Assembly: GCA_009992235.1 (NCBI GenBank) | Contig: JAACVZ010000004.1 | Span: 1-64,000 of the forward strand | Reading direction: 5' to 3' | DNA length: 64,000 nucleotides | Origin: Candidatus Saccharimonadota bacterium | Lineage (GTDB): Bacteria; Patescibacteriota; Saccharimonadia; Saccharimonadales; Saccharimonadaceae | In this document: positions 25,952-33,759 of the stretch, piece by piece | Layout of the letters: each line of letters begins with the position of its first letter | Position numbering within the stretch: the stretch's first letter is position 1 | The notes under the pieces: model-generated | Seen by the model: only the letters and a program-made list of their open reading frames with translations | Database searches by the model: none | Told to the model about the DNA's origin: nothing | Translations under genes and position numbers: made by a program

Positions 25952-27101
25952 TCAACATTGTCACTATTCTGCCCACCAGATTAACTTTTACACCCATAAC
26001 ACTAGCGAACTCTCGAGGGGTAATTTTCTCAGTCGAATAACTAGAGAGAACTGAGTTTGCTAGTGGTATACTCACACGATTAATCGCATTTCGTTCATGA
26101 CCCTTTGGATCAAAGCCGCCCTTATCTTTATTCTTTTTTTTCTTAGCTACTTCTTTTTCTTGATAGATACGCTTTGCAGTAGCTAGTTGTGTCTCTAGCA
26201 TATCTTGAGTTATGAGCTTTAATTCATAAAGCCTGAGAGCAGCTTGACTCATACTGATACAGAATTGTTTTGATATTGCCATATAATCTACTTCTGTCGC
26301 AGGCTCTCCACTTGCTATCATTCGGACATTTGCTTGTGACATAAACATTGTTTCGGGCACAAGAACCTTACTTGCAAATTCATTAGCGAATATTTCGTCT
26401 TTAGATTTGTGTACCAGTTCGTATGTATCGCATGCCGCTGACAATCTCTGCACATAGTGTGCTACTTCATGCAAGAGGGTGAATGTTCTGCGGTATACAC
26501 TTTTAACATCCTTGTTAATTACAATGACTGTAGCTTCATCCTTAACAACGATGAAGCCGTCCACGCCTTCATCTAGTTTTTGTATTGAAATCAGGAAGCC
26601 TAGTTCCTCTAGCTTTTTGTAATAATACTTCCATGCATCGGTGTCGTTACGCCACGACGCCTGTAGGTCTGCGGTCACACCAAGCAGTTTCCTTACTTTG
26701 GTTGCCAGTGTTCCTACGGGCGTAGCATTTGAAGATATTTCCGATAAAGCATTATCTATGTTGCCTACTCCATACTCTTTGGAATACTCAATTATTCTAT
26801 TAGCTTCCTCGAATGCGAGGTTGCTTATTAGGGTTAAGGCGTGTTTGCTGGATCGTGCCCTGAAGTCTTTCGGCTTTTTGAAGCTGTTTTTCGGTTCATC
26901 AAGTAAGAATATACCCCAGTGCTTCTTGTAAATATCTGCCAAAGTCCTTAATTGGCCAACAGGTATCTCTGTGTCAGCTTTTGTCCACGCCTCCACTTTT
27001 TCTAGAGCTATACCGGACTTATCCGATAGATACTCCATATTTATACCGTATGATTTTAGGTAGAAATTAAATACATCTGATTTGACCAGAATCTTAGTCA
27101 T
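25938..27101 (-). CDS. XRE-like / ImmA-IrrE metallopeptidase protein
   Basis: The 387 residues have an N-terminal helical domain (about 10-65) resembling an XRE-type HTH (GINMEYLSDKSGIALEKVEA) and a central ImmA/IrrE (PF06114) zinc peptidase domain with HEVAH at 211-215 and the downstream Glu region (EIFANEFASKVLVP). The C-terminal 60 residues are Lys-rich. It probably represses or cleaves in response to damage and controls the DUF4411 partner. Its start lies at the edge of the element, next to a 328-nt non-coding region. Confidence 0.88.
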   Translation of the reverse strand: MTKILVKSDVFNFYLKSYGINMEYLSDKSGIALEKVEAWTKADTEIPVGQLRTLADIYKKHWGIFLLDEPKNSFKKPKDFRARSSKHALTLISNLAFEEANRIIEYSKEYGVGNIDNALSEISSNATPVGTLATKVRKLLGVTADLQASWRNDTDAWKYYYKKLEELGFLISIQKLDEGVDGFIVVKDEATVIVINKDVKSVYRRTFTLLHEVAHYVQRLSAACDTYELVHKSKDEIFANEFASKVLVPETMFMSQANVRMIASGEPATEVDYMAISKQFCISMSQAALRLYELKLITQDMLETQLATAKRIYQEKEVAKKKKNKDKGGFDPKGHERNAINRVSIPLANSVLSSYSTEKITPREFASVMGVKVNLVGRIVTMLNERS

Positions 27102-27428
27102 ATCTTCATTGTAGTCTATATTACTATTAATGTGACGGTTGCAGGCTGGTATGGTCTTGTTTGATTGCGGTTATAACTTCCTCTATCGTTGTGAGCCAAA
27201 TTAGACACCCAAATATCATCAACCGGTTCTAGCGACCGGTTTTTGTTTTACCTCTGTAAATATATTATCTACAGTGAACTTATTGTTAATAAATGACGCA
27301 TTGATTGATTTATTAATACTTTTGTCATAGCCACCTCTGGTAATGCGGTCCTAGACCAGTCCCTCTCGTCTGCGGATAGTTGATTAAGTTCGAGACCCGG
27401 CCTCATGTCTTTGATATACTTACGGTAG
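27102..27428. other. Non-coding junction between element and downstream genes
   Basis: No gene is seen in these 327 nt. They hold repeat copy A (27204-27284) with a plus-strand terminator-like hairpin that has no plus-strand gene before it, an A+T-rich stretch (27285-27325), and a short tRNA-like fragment GTTCGAGACCC (27389-27399) that might be an eroded T-arm. The promoter of the HD gene (TATACT, 27415-27420) closes the region. This is the best place for the right end of the integrated element. Confidence 0.4.
27204..27284 (+). repeat. Intergenic repeat copy A (terminator-like)
   Basis: About 80 bp similar to 30021-30100 in the same orientation, sharing CATCAAYCGGTYCTAG and GACCGGTTTTTGTTTT. 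The core is a palindromic stem (ACCGGT ... ACCGGT, 27222-27240) with a T-run. No plus-strand gene precedes it. Confidence 0.65.
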
Positions 27429-28130
27429 ATGACAAATCAGGGCGTAATAGATATTTCTGCGGTATATCAAGATGCAAAAGTGCTTCTTGATGGCGATAAA
27501 AGCGGACACGGCATGGATCACGTTGATCGTGTCCTTAAGCTTGCAATGACGTTTGCGGAGAACGAAAGAGCCGACAAAGAAATCGTCACACTTGCTACTC
27601 TGCTCCACGACGTAGATGACTATAAGATTTTTGGCGAAGAGCATGCAGAAAAACTATTGAACGCTAATACTATTTTGAATAAATACAGTGTTGCAAACGA
27701 AACAAAAAGTAACGTATTGAACATCATTCGTTCGATGGGATACAACAAATACATTGAAGGAATTCGCCCGGGTACACTTGAGGGAATGATAGTGAGCGAC
27801 GCCGACATGTGCGATGCCATAGGTTCAATTGGTATTCTACGAACACATGCCTATGCGCTATCGAAGGGCAATGTCTTTTTTGATAAGGACGTACAGCCAG
27901 AAACGGAGCTACTTGATGTTACTAAATACAAAACTGCGAGAAAGAGTCATAGCGTCCAACATTTCTTTGATAAGCTTTTGAGAATCCCAGCAATACTATT
28001 GACAGACTCTGGTAGAAAAGAAGGCGAGAAACGTAAGATGATTATGGTCAGTTTCCTACGAGAACTCTTCCAGGAAGAAGATTCTCAAGAGTGGCAGAAG
28101 TATCTCAACACATTTGAAGATAAGGGTTAA
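27429..28130 (+). CDS. HD-domain phosphohydrolase
   Basis: The 233 residues carry the HD metal site: HGMDHVDRV (His27, His31), LLHDVDD (His60-Asp61) and SDADMCDAIGSIG with the final Asp. It is likely a nucleotide phosphohydrolase (family PF01966). A TATACT ends 8 nt before the ATG. The stop is followed immediately by the 2H phosphoesterase start, so the two are cotranscribed. Confidence 0.88.
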   Translation: MTNQGVIDISAVYQDAKVLLDGDKSGHGMDHVDRVLKLAMTFAENERADKEIVTLATLLHDVDDYKIFGEEHAEKLLNANTILNKYSVANETKSNVLNIIRSMGYNKYIEGIRPGTLEGMIVSDADMCDAIGSIGILRTHAYALSKGNVFFDKDVQPETELLDVTKYKTARKSHSVQHFFDKLLRIPAILLTDSGRKEGEKRKMIMVSFLRELFQEEDSQEWQKYLNTFEDKG

Positions 28131-28131
28131 C

Positions 28132-28620
28132 ATGGATCGGTTCACCCAAAAATATACGGTTGTTCATTTTTTTGACAATATTGAAGAAGGCTATGAGTAT
28201 TCATCTGACAACTGGCCACTTCATTCAACGGTCGTTGGTACGTTTGCCTTAAAGTGGTCGATTGATGAAATGGTGACCAAATTGACAGATGTCTTGAAGT
28301 ACCATGCAACGGCCAACTCTGAGGCTGGAGACGATAGATTTTTTGGCAAAAACGGACAAGTTCAGGTGGTGCTCTTGGGTCGAACGGAAAGTTTAATCAA
28401 GCTTCATTTGGATGTACTCGCGACACTGGAAGATGGAGAACTTGCTCTTAATGATCCGCAGTTTGCGCGCGATGGTTTCATCCCACATGCAACCGTTCAG
28501 AAACATGCACGCCTCAACAAAGGCGACAAAGTGCTGTTCACAGCCCTCAGTATCATCGATATGTTTCCTAATGAAGACCCATATATGCGTAGGGTATTGA
28601 AGACAATTAAAATTGGCTAA
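28132..28620 (+). CDS. 2H phosphoesterase (LigT/2'-5' RNA ligase-like)
   Basis: The 162 residues hold two H-x-T motifs, HST at about 31-33 (WPLHSTVVGTF) and HAT at 119-121 (FIPHATVQKH), the signature of the 2H superfamily that opens or closes cyclic phosphates in RNA and nucleotides. The start is the ATG at 28132 because AAGGG lies before it; an upstream in-frame ATG at 28114 lies inside the previous gene. The gene is coupled to the HD hydrolase. A terminator follows at 28667-28693. The substrate is unknown. Confidence 0.8.
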   Translation: MDRFTQKYTVVHFFDNIEEGYEYSSDNWPLHSTVVGTFALKWSIDEMVTKLTDVLKYHATANSEAGDDRFFGKNGQVQVVLLGRTESLIKLHLDVLATLEDGELALNDPQFARDGFIPHATVQKHARLNKGDKVLFTALSIIDMFPNEDPYMRRVLKTIKIG

Positions 28621-28666
28621 CGACTACACAGAAGGGTCCGTGACCTGTAAGCTGAGCCAAGCATAA

Positions 28667-28693
28667 GCACTTTCTGAAAAGAAAGTGTTTTTG
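28667..28693 (+). terminator. Terminator of the HD/2H unit
   Basis: Stem CACTTTC / GAAAGTG (28668-28674 with 28681-28687), loop TGAAAA, followed by TTTTTG. The next promoter starts only a few nt later. Confidence 0.85.
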
Positions 28694-28710
28694 TTTGGTA
28701 TAGTAAATGT

Positions 28711-29418
28711 ATGATTAAAAATTCTCAGAAACAAAGCGGAAATGCATTGGTAGTAGCTGTTATTGTATTGGTATTAGCGTTACTGGGTGCACTTGGGTTT
28801 ATTTTTTGGAATAATATTCTAAACAAAGACAGCGATTCGGTTGTGAATACAGATACGAGTAGTAATGACTCGCAGGGCGTGTCAAAATCAAAAGGAATAT
28901 CTACTGAAGTCTCAGACTTGGTTAGCAAATCTCTTATGACAAGTGATAATATTGGAATTAATTACAAAGCGCCCTCGACGTGGTCGGGAGGAAGTTTTGG
29001 TGGAGGTGATAACCTGGGTGATAGTGAATCAACTACCCTTACATCATCTGATGGATTTGTAATTACTATGACTATCAGTAGGTTAATCCGTGGTTGGGAG
29101 TACGATAGTCTTACGGCTACGATCTTGGACGTACAAAAATCTACAGGTACTGACCTAAAATGGGTGATCGTTGATCATTCGGGCGGCACGACTGGACCAA
29201 TAAATTTACAGATTGTTAACAACCAGGTGTTACCTAGTGTCGGAGACAAGAAACTCGCTGGATCGTCTATATATAAACTTGGAGAGGCTGAGGGGTCCAG
29301 TGTTTACCTAGAAATGTATGGTGGCTACCAAAAAGATATGTCTCTTGCCGATTTTAATGCAAAGCAGTCTGTCGTCGAGGCAAAGTCAATATTCGAAAGT
29401 GTTAAAATAGGCCTATAG
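28711..29418 (+). CDS. Membrane-anchored extracytoplasmic protein
   Basis: The 235 residues have one N-terminal helix (about 11-33), a Ser/Asp linker and a C-terminal domain of about 170 residues rich in beta structure, with no cysteines in the pattern of a known family. A TATAGT ends exactly 6 nt before the ATG (leaderless). It belongs to a type of small anchored protein seen repeatedly in this window. Family and function are not recognised. Confidence 0.75.
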   Translation: MIKNSQKQSGNALVVAVIVLVLALLGALGFIFWNNILNKDSDSVVNTDTSSNDSQGVSKSKGISTEVSDLVSKSLMTSDNIGINYKAPSTWSGGSFGGGDNLGDSESTTLTSSDGFVITMTISRLIRGWEYDSLTATILDVQKSTGTDLKWVIVDHSGGTTGPINLQIVNNQVLPSVGDKKLAGSSIYKLGEAEGSSVYLEMYGGYQKDMSLADFNAKQSVVEAKSIFESVKIGL

Positions 29419-29451
29419 CTTAAGACTTAATAAGAAAGACTACAGTTGCGA

Positions 29452-29528
29452 AGTGCGTCCACTAGCGGGAGCCATGAAAAACGTCAGACCTTTTGGTCTG
29501 GCATTTTTAGTTCTCAGGACGCATCACT
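29452..29528 (+). other. Structured intergenic element: outer 8-bp stem around a terminator
   Basis: GTGCGTCC (29453-29460) pairs with GGACGCAT (29517-29524), enclosing a terminator hairpin CAGACC-TTTT-GGTCTG (29485-29500) followed by a T-run to 29508. The segment GGAGCCATGA (29468-29477) matches the end of tRNA-Asn plus its flank (17571-17580), so an attachment-site remnant is conceivable. Confidence 0.45.
29483..29508 (+). terminator. Terminator after the 235-aa gene
   Basis: CAGACC / GGTCTG stem with T4 loop and downstream GCATTTTT. Confidence 0.8.
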
Positions 29529-29569
29529 GTTAACGGGTTTTCTATAGGGGGGCCTTGTTTTATCTAGTA

Positions 29570-29598
29570 TTGACTTTACTTAACGTACATGTTATACT
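29570..29598 (+). promoter_or_regulatory. Consensus promoter directly before a start codon
   Basis: TTGACT (29570-29575), 17-bp spacer, TATACT (29593-29598), then 6 nt to ATG 29605. It is one of the clearest leaderless promoters in the window. Confidence 0.8.
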
Positions 29599-29604
29599 GT
29601 AGTT

Positions 29605-29985
29605 ATGATAGAACAAAGCAAACACGAGCAATTTATTAAAAAAAATCTTGAAAAGGATGTTGAAAAAGCACATGAGCAGGCACTGTTTGCGGAAAAGTCT
29701 GCACAACTGTTGTCTTCTCAGGCTTTAGGGATGGTACCTAAGGGCGAAACTGTTGCCATAGCTGATAGACCTTTGTCCCGCAAGCTTCACCCTAACAGCT
29801 GGGGCGGTAATAATATTTTTGATGATGAAGATGTTCACAGTATGGAACTTGCTACAAATGCTGCGTTAAGAACTGAGAATGTCACGGTAAGAATTGAAGA
29901 AGGCAGTCCGGACTATGAATTAACAAAACACAGAGACAAGATTATTATTAATACTATTGATGGTAAGTCTTTGAGTGAAAAGTAG
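29605..29985 (+). CDS. Small soluble hypothetical protein
   Basis: The 126 residues begin with a charged helix (about 5-40), then a motif-like stretch RKLHPNSWGGNNIF and an acidic C-terminal part. No family is recognised. A near-consensus promoter with a leaderless start supports it as a gene. Repeat copy B with a terminator lies 36 nt downstream. Confidence 0.7.
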   Translation: MIEQSKHEQFIKKNLEKDVEKAHEQALFAEKSAQLLSSQALGMVPKGETVAIADRPLSRKLHPNSWGGNNIFDDEDVHSMELATNAALRTENVTVRIEEGSPDYELTKHRDKIIINTIDGKSLSEK

Positions 29986-30020
29986 GGGCAAAGAAGAACT
30001 TCAAGATATTATGAAGACCA

Positions 30021-30100
30021 GACATCCGAAAACCATCAATCGGTCCTAGTGACCGGTTTTTGTTTTGCCTCCGTAATATATTAACTATAGTGAGGTTGTT
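30021..30100 (+). repeat. Intergenic repeat copy B with terminator
   Basis: About 80 bp similar to 27204-27284. The hairpin (CGGTC ... GACCG) and T-run serve as the terminator of the 126-aa gene. The repeat extends beyond the hairpin on both sides (GACATCCGAAAACC before, then TATATTAACTATAGTGA after). Confidence 0.65.
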
Positions 30101-30182
30101 TCGGTTCGAGACCGCTTTCACCGAAGCGTAATGCGTCATTTGCTATATTGTGCCAGGCTTCGGAAAGACGTAAACTATAAAA

Positions 30183-30980
30183 ATGAATAAAAACAAAGTA
30201 TCAAAATCCATAATTATTTGGTCTCTATTAATATCAGCATTGGTATTGGTAGCTAGTTTCTATGGTCTGTTAGATTCGAGTATCTATAGCAAAGAAACAT
30301 TGAACTGGGCAACCCAAGCGAAAGGCCAGGATATTGGTAATTTATTGGCTGTGCCAATCTTACTAGTTTGTGGCTATATGTACTATAAAGGTTCTTTCAG
30401 AGCTGCACTTCTGTGGCTGGGCGCTTTACTGTATTTAATCTATGCATATATAGTTTATGCCGTAGCAGTTCATTTTAACGTATTATTTTTGGTATATATT
30501 GCAATTCTTGGACTCAGTTCCTACGCTGTTTTGTTAACTATCAATGACATCAGATCTCGCGAGGGTAAATATCCAAAAACATCTGTAAGAAGATTTGCAG
30601 CTTATACAATCATGGCTATTGGTGTTTTATTTGGTTTGCTTTGGCTTAGTGAAATTATCCCAGCGTTGATTGCTGGCGATGTACCTAAAGCTGTAGTCGA
30701 AGCTGGCCTATGGGTTAACCCTATACATGTAATCGATTTATCTGTTGTTCTTCCGGCCTTCATAATTACGGGCTACTATGCCTTGAAAAATAAACCCGAC
30801 GGACTTTTTTTCCTCGTTCCCTGGCTGACTTTTTCAGTATTAATGGGGCTGAGCATCGTTGCCGCTATGAGTCTAATGATAATGGAGGGGGTTAGCGCTA
30901 TCACGCCTATGGTGATGGTTCTTGTGGTCGTAGGCATGAGTTTTATTGCGCTAGCAAGATATATCCGAAGAATTGCATAG
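30183..30980 (+). CDS. Multi-pass membrane protein
   Basis: The 265 residues have about seven to eight membrane helices, with a short cytoplasmic loop near 120-135 (RSREGKYPKT). A TAAACT ends 6 nt before the ATG. The family is not recognised, and no transporter or enzyme motif is evident. Confidence 0.75.
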   Translation: MNKNKVSKSIIIWSLLISALVLVASFYGLLDSSIYSKETLNWATQAKGQDIGNLLAVPILLVCGYMYYKGSFRAALLWLGALLYLIYAYIVYAVAVHFNVLFLVYIAILGLSSYAVLLTINDIRSREGKYPKTSVRRFAAYTIMAIGVLFGLLWLSEIIPALIAGDVPKAVVEAGLWVNPIHVIDLSVVLPAFIITGYYALKNKPDGLFFLVPWLTFSVLMGLSIVAAMSLMIMEGVSAITPMVMVLVVVGMSFIALARYIRRIA

Positions 30981-31074
30981 TGATTCAAGATCGGTGCGCT
31001 AAGCCACTTCAGAAAATGCCAGCCCTGATACGCTAGGGCTTATCGACGCAGTTTACTGCTACAATTATAAGCAT

Positions 31075-31710
31075 ATGCAAGTAGTTAATGACGCAAGGAC
31101 TCCTAGGCTCGGTGTGTACGCTAGTGTGGTTGCTGGATGCCTACTGGTTCTAGCGGGTGTGCTTTTATTAGGATTTTTTCAAACCAACAAAGACGTTGCG
31201 CCTGCCGGCGTGTCTTTTCGGAGGCCGGTAAGCGGCGGTGATATTGATATTAAGGATGATCGTGGAGTTCCTAGGCTTGATATACCAGCCATCAGAGTCT
31301 CTTCGGCGGTAGAGCTGGTTGGCGTGGAATCAAATGGAGACATGGCTGTGCCAAATAACTATGAACGTGTCGGCCTTTACGAACGCGGCCCAAGCCCAGG
31401 GTCAACCGGGAACGCTGTTATCGCCGGGCATGTTAACGGCAGCACTTTAAATGATGATGGAGTATTTGCAAAACTTAACGATTTAACAGATGGAGACACT
31501 TTGAAGTATTATGCCAAAGATAAGGACTACCCTTTCATATTTCAGGTTTTCCGAATAGAAGAGTATAAGTTAGACGATTTTCCGATAAAAGAGGTGTTTG
31601 GCTCTTCGGTTGGTAAAAACCTTAACCTTGTTACCTGTTCTGGCGAGTGGGATGCGAGCCTAAATACTTATTCGCACAGGTTAGTTGTATACGCCAATTT
31701 TATTGAGTAG
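31075..31710 (+). CDS. Sortase (class E/F-like)
   Basis: The 211 residues have an N-terminal membrane helix (about 14-36) and a sortase domain with His119 (AGHVNGS), Cys188 (LVTCSGEW) and Arg202 (SHRLVVYA). The length is normal. The next gene, 45 nt downstream, encodes a surface propeller protein ending in APNTG, which is likely its substrate. A TACAAT ends 9 nt before the ATG. It is a different lineage from the sortase at 15007, which has a long N-terminal region. Confidence 0.93.
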   Translation: MQVVNDARTPRLGVYASVVAGCLLVLAGVLLLGFFQTNKDVAPAGVSFRRPVSGGDIDIKDDRGVPRLDIPAIRVSSAVELVGVESNGDMAVPNNYERVGLYERGPSPGSTGNAVIAGHVNGSTLNDDGVFAKLNDLTDGDTLKYYAKDKDYPFIFQVFRIEEYKLDDFPIKEVFGSSVGKNLNLVTCSGEWDASLNTYSHRLVVYANFIE

Positions 31711-31755
31711 AATAGAAAACATAAGTGTCATAAAAAACTAGAATTGGAGATCAAG

Positions 31756-33258
31756 GTGAAAGTATTTTTTGAAAAGGCGAGGAGAGCGGCGATACTTTCG
31801 TTCGCGGCATTATTGGTGCTTCCACTGGTAGCTGGAGCGGTAAACACCCCAACCGCACCTGCGGTTAGCGGCGATCCGGAACAGCCAACAATCAGCTGGA
31901 CGACAGTGGACAGTGATCCAAGCGGTGTTCTGTGGGAGGAGGCGACGGCGTCTGCTGCTTTTATCGGGCGAGCGTACGCTTCAGCTATCGTTTTTGACAA
32001 CAAGATGTGGGTAATGGGTGGAGTCGCTGGAGGCGCCCCCGGGTACTTAAATGACGTATGGTACTCCGCGGATGGGGTTAACTGGACAGAGGCTACGGCT
32101 GACGCAGGATGGAGCCCACGCTCTGAACTGGCAGTCACCGTTTTTGACAACAAGATGTGGGTAATGGGGGGCTGGAATGCCGCTGCGGCTCCTGGGGGCG
32201 TCAGATATAATGATGTGTGGTACTCCAGTGACGGTGTCTCATGGACAGAGTCTACCAGTAGCGCCGCGTGGAGCGCCCGTGGTGGAGCAAAGGTTGAGAC
32301 TTTCGGAAGCAAGATGTGGTTAGTAGGTGGTTCTAGCGGGGCTGTTACATATAGCGATGCGTGGTACTCCAGTGACGGTGTCTCCTGGACAGAAGCTACG
32401 GGAGCGGCCGCATTTGAAGAAAGGTATCAGCATGGGCTGGTAGCATTTGATAATAAGCTCTGGGTAGTAGGAGGGAGTACCAATGGCTCAGTATATGCAA
32501 ACGATGCGTGGCACTCTCAGGACGGTATAAATTGGACCGAAGCTACAGCTGACGCTGGATGGGTTGGAAGAGCCGGATTTGGTCTAGTTGTGTTTGATAA
32601 TAAGCTATGGGTTAACGGAGGTGAGTCGGAGGTAAATCCTAGTTGGCTGGCGGATGATGCGTGGTACTCAAGCGATGGTATAAATTGGACCGAGGCAACC
32701 GACAGCACGGCGTCTGGAGACAGAGGGTATCACACCAGCCTGGCCTTTGACGACAAGCTGTGGGCTATAAGTGGTTATTCGGGTGATTCCTGGAATACTA
32801 ATCCTGATGTTTGGTATACGCAAAATAACAGTGTAGAGAAGTATAAACTTTGCTGGGATACGTCGAGTGGCGGCTGCGCCAATAGTGTTATGGTATCGGC
32901 TTCTAACGGCCAGGTCGTGGGCTCGCTTGGCGAACAAGGCATAGTTGAAAAAGCACTTGGCTATTTGGGAATTCTAAATACCGCAAGTGCAGTGGGCGGA
33001 GAACAACTGAGCTACACTCTTAGTTCGCCCCTAGATTCCGGAACTTGGTACTTCAGTGTCGCTGCGGTTACTTATAGCGGCGTCGAGTCCGAATTATCAT
33101 TAGTAGCGTCCGTAAACGTACAAGACACGAATGCCCTACCTGGTGCGCCAAACACTGGCCTTGTCTCTAAGTGGTCGTGGGGCGTGACCGCTGCGATAGC
33201 GCTTGCTTCGGTCGCAGGAGTTACGTTTGCGCTTCGATTGATTAAAAGGATCGTGTAA
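31756..33258 (+). CDS. Surface beta-propeller protein with six Kelch-like repeats and APNTG sorting signal
   Basis: The 500 residues comprise a signal peptide (about 10-27), six repeats of about 55 residues with the pattern FDNK-MWVMGG ... DVWYSSDGVSWTEAT, a fibronectin-like domain (about 355-455) and a sorting signal: APNTG at about 464-468, a hydrophobic helix and a KRIV tail. The repeats probably form a six-bladed propeller for binding ligands. GGAG ends 6 nt before GTG 31756; the TTG at 31744 is less likely. The DNA repeats are almost identical in places, so they expanded recently. The sortase gene upstream is the probable partner. Confidence 0.88.
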   Translation: MKVFFEKARRAAILSFAALLVLPLVAGAVNTPTAPAVSGDPEQPTISWTTVDSDPSGVLWEEATASAAFIGRAYASAIVFDNKMWVMGGVAGGAPGYLNDVWYSADGVNWTEATADAGWSPRSELAVTVFDNKMWVMGGWNAAAAPGGVRYNDVWYSSDGVSWTESTSSAAWSARGGAKVETFGSKMWLVGGSSGAVTYSDAWYSSDGVSWTEATGAAAFEERYQHGLVAFDNKLWVVGGSTNGSVYANDAWHSQDGINWTEATADAGWVGRAGFGLVVFDNKLWVNGGESEVNPSWLADDAWYSSDGINWTEATDSTASGDRGYHTSLAFDDKLWAISGYSGDSWNTNPDVWYTQNNSVEKYKLCWDTSSGGCANSVMVSASNGQVVGSLGEQGIVEKALGYLGILNTASAVGGEQLSYTLSSPLDSGTWYFSVAAVTYSGVESELSLVASVNVQDTNALPGAPNTGLVSKWSWGVTAAIALASVAGVTFALRLIKRIV

Positions 33259-33312
33259 TTTTATATTGATTTTTGATGCACATAGGCTACAGTAAATTGT
33301 GAAGGAGGACGT

Positions 33313-33759
33313 ATGTCTAAAGCAAGAACACTGTATCGCCGACCAAAAGAAGGCAAAATATTTGGTGTCGCCGCAGGGCTGGCTGAATATTTCGATCTTG
33401 ACGTCACGTTGTTAAGGATTATTTTCATTATCTTGGTTATCGCTGGTGTCGGATTTATTATTCCGGTTTACCTAGTGCTTGCGCTACTTTTACCGAAAAA
33501 CGAGTCTGAGGCGAAGTCGGGAATATCGGCCAGCTCGGTGCAGTCGAATCTTTCAGACTTGTCACGCGAGTTTACCAAGGATGGCGCTGGCCACCGTGCG
33601 AAGCACTATCTAGGAATTGGGTTAATCGTTGTCGGTGCGTGGCTGTTCCTTAGTCGGGCCTTTCCTGAAGTATTTAGCTTTGGCTGGGAGCTCTTTTGGC
33701 CAGTTGCATTGATTCTTGTCGGTATATTATTACTCGCAAAAATGGGAGGAAAAAAGTAA
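33313..33759 (+). CDS. PspC-domain membrane protein
   Basis: The 148 residues start with a PspC domain (PF04024; LYRRPKEGKIFGVAAGLAEY then IIFIILVIAG) with its usual membrane helix, and end with two further helices typical of LiaF/DUF5668-type membrane domains. AGGAGG lies before the ATG. The stop overlaps the next start as TAATG. PspC proteins take part in envelope-stress responses. With the next gene this makes a PspC-LiaF-like pair. Confidence 0.9.
   Translation: MSKARTLYRRPKEGKIFGVAAGLAEYFDLDVTLLRIIFIILVIAGVGFIIPVYLVLALLLPKNESEAKSGISASSVQSNLSDLSREFTKDGAGHRAKHYLGIGLIVVGAWLFLSRAFPEVFSFGWELFWPVALILVGILLLAKMGGKK

Noticed and set aside
27389-27412. tRNA or tRNA 3' duplicate at the right end of the element
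   Set aside because: GTTCGAGACCCGGCC resembles a T-arm, but no acceptor, anticodon arm or long match to tRNA-Asn is present, so it is kept only as a weak hint.
17503-27428. Prophage
   Set aside because: There is no portal, capsid, tail or large terminase gene; the small HTH protein resembles a terminase small subunit domain but stands alone.
31021-31040. Terminator before the second sortase
   Set aside because: AGCCCT/AGGGCT can pair but lacks a T-run; it is too weak to call.
31728-32312. Minus-strand ORF of 194 codons
   Set aside because: It is the antisense of the Kelch-like repeats, with the low-complexity Ser/Pro/His composition expected of a shadow frame.
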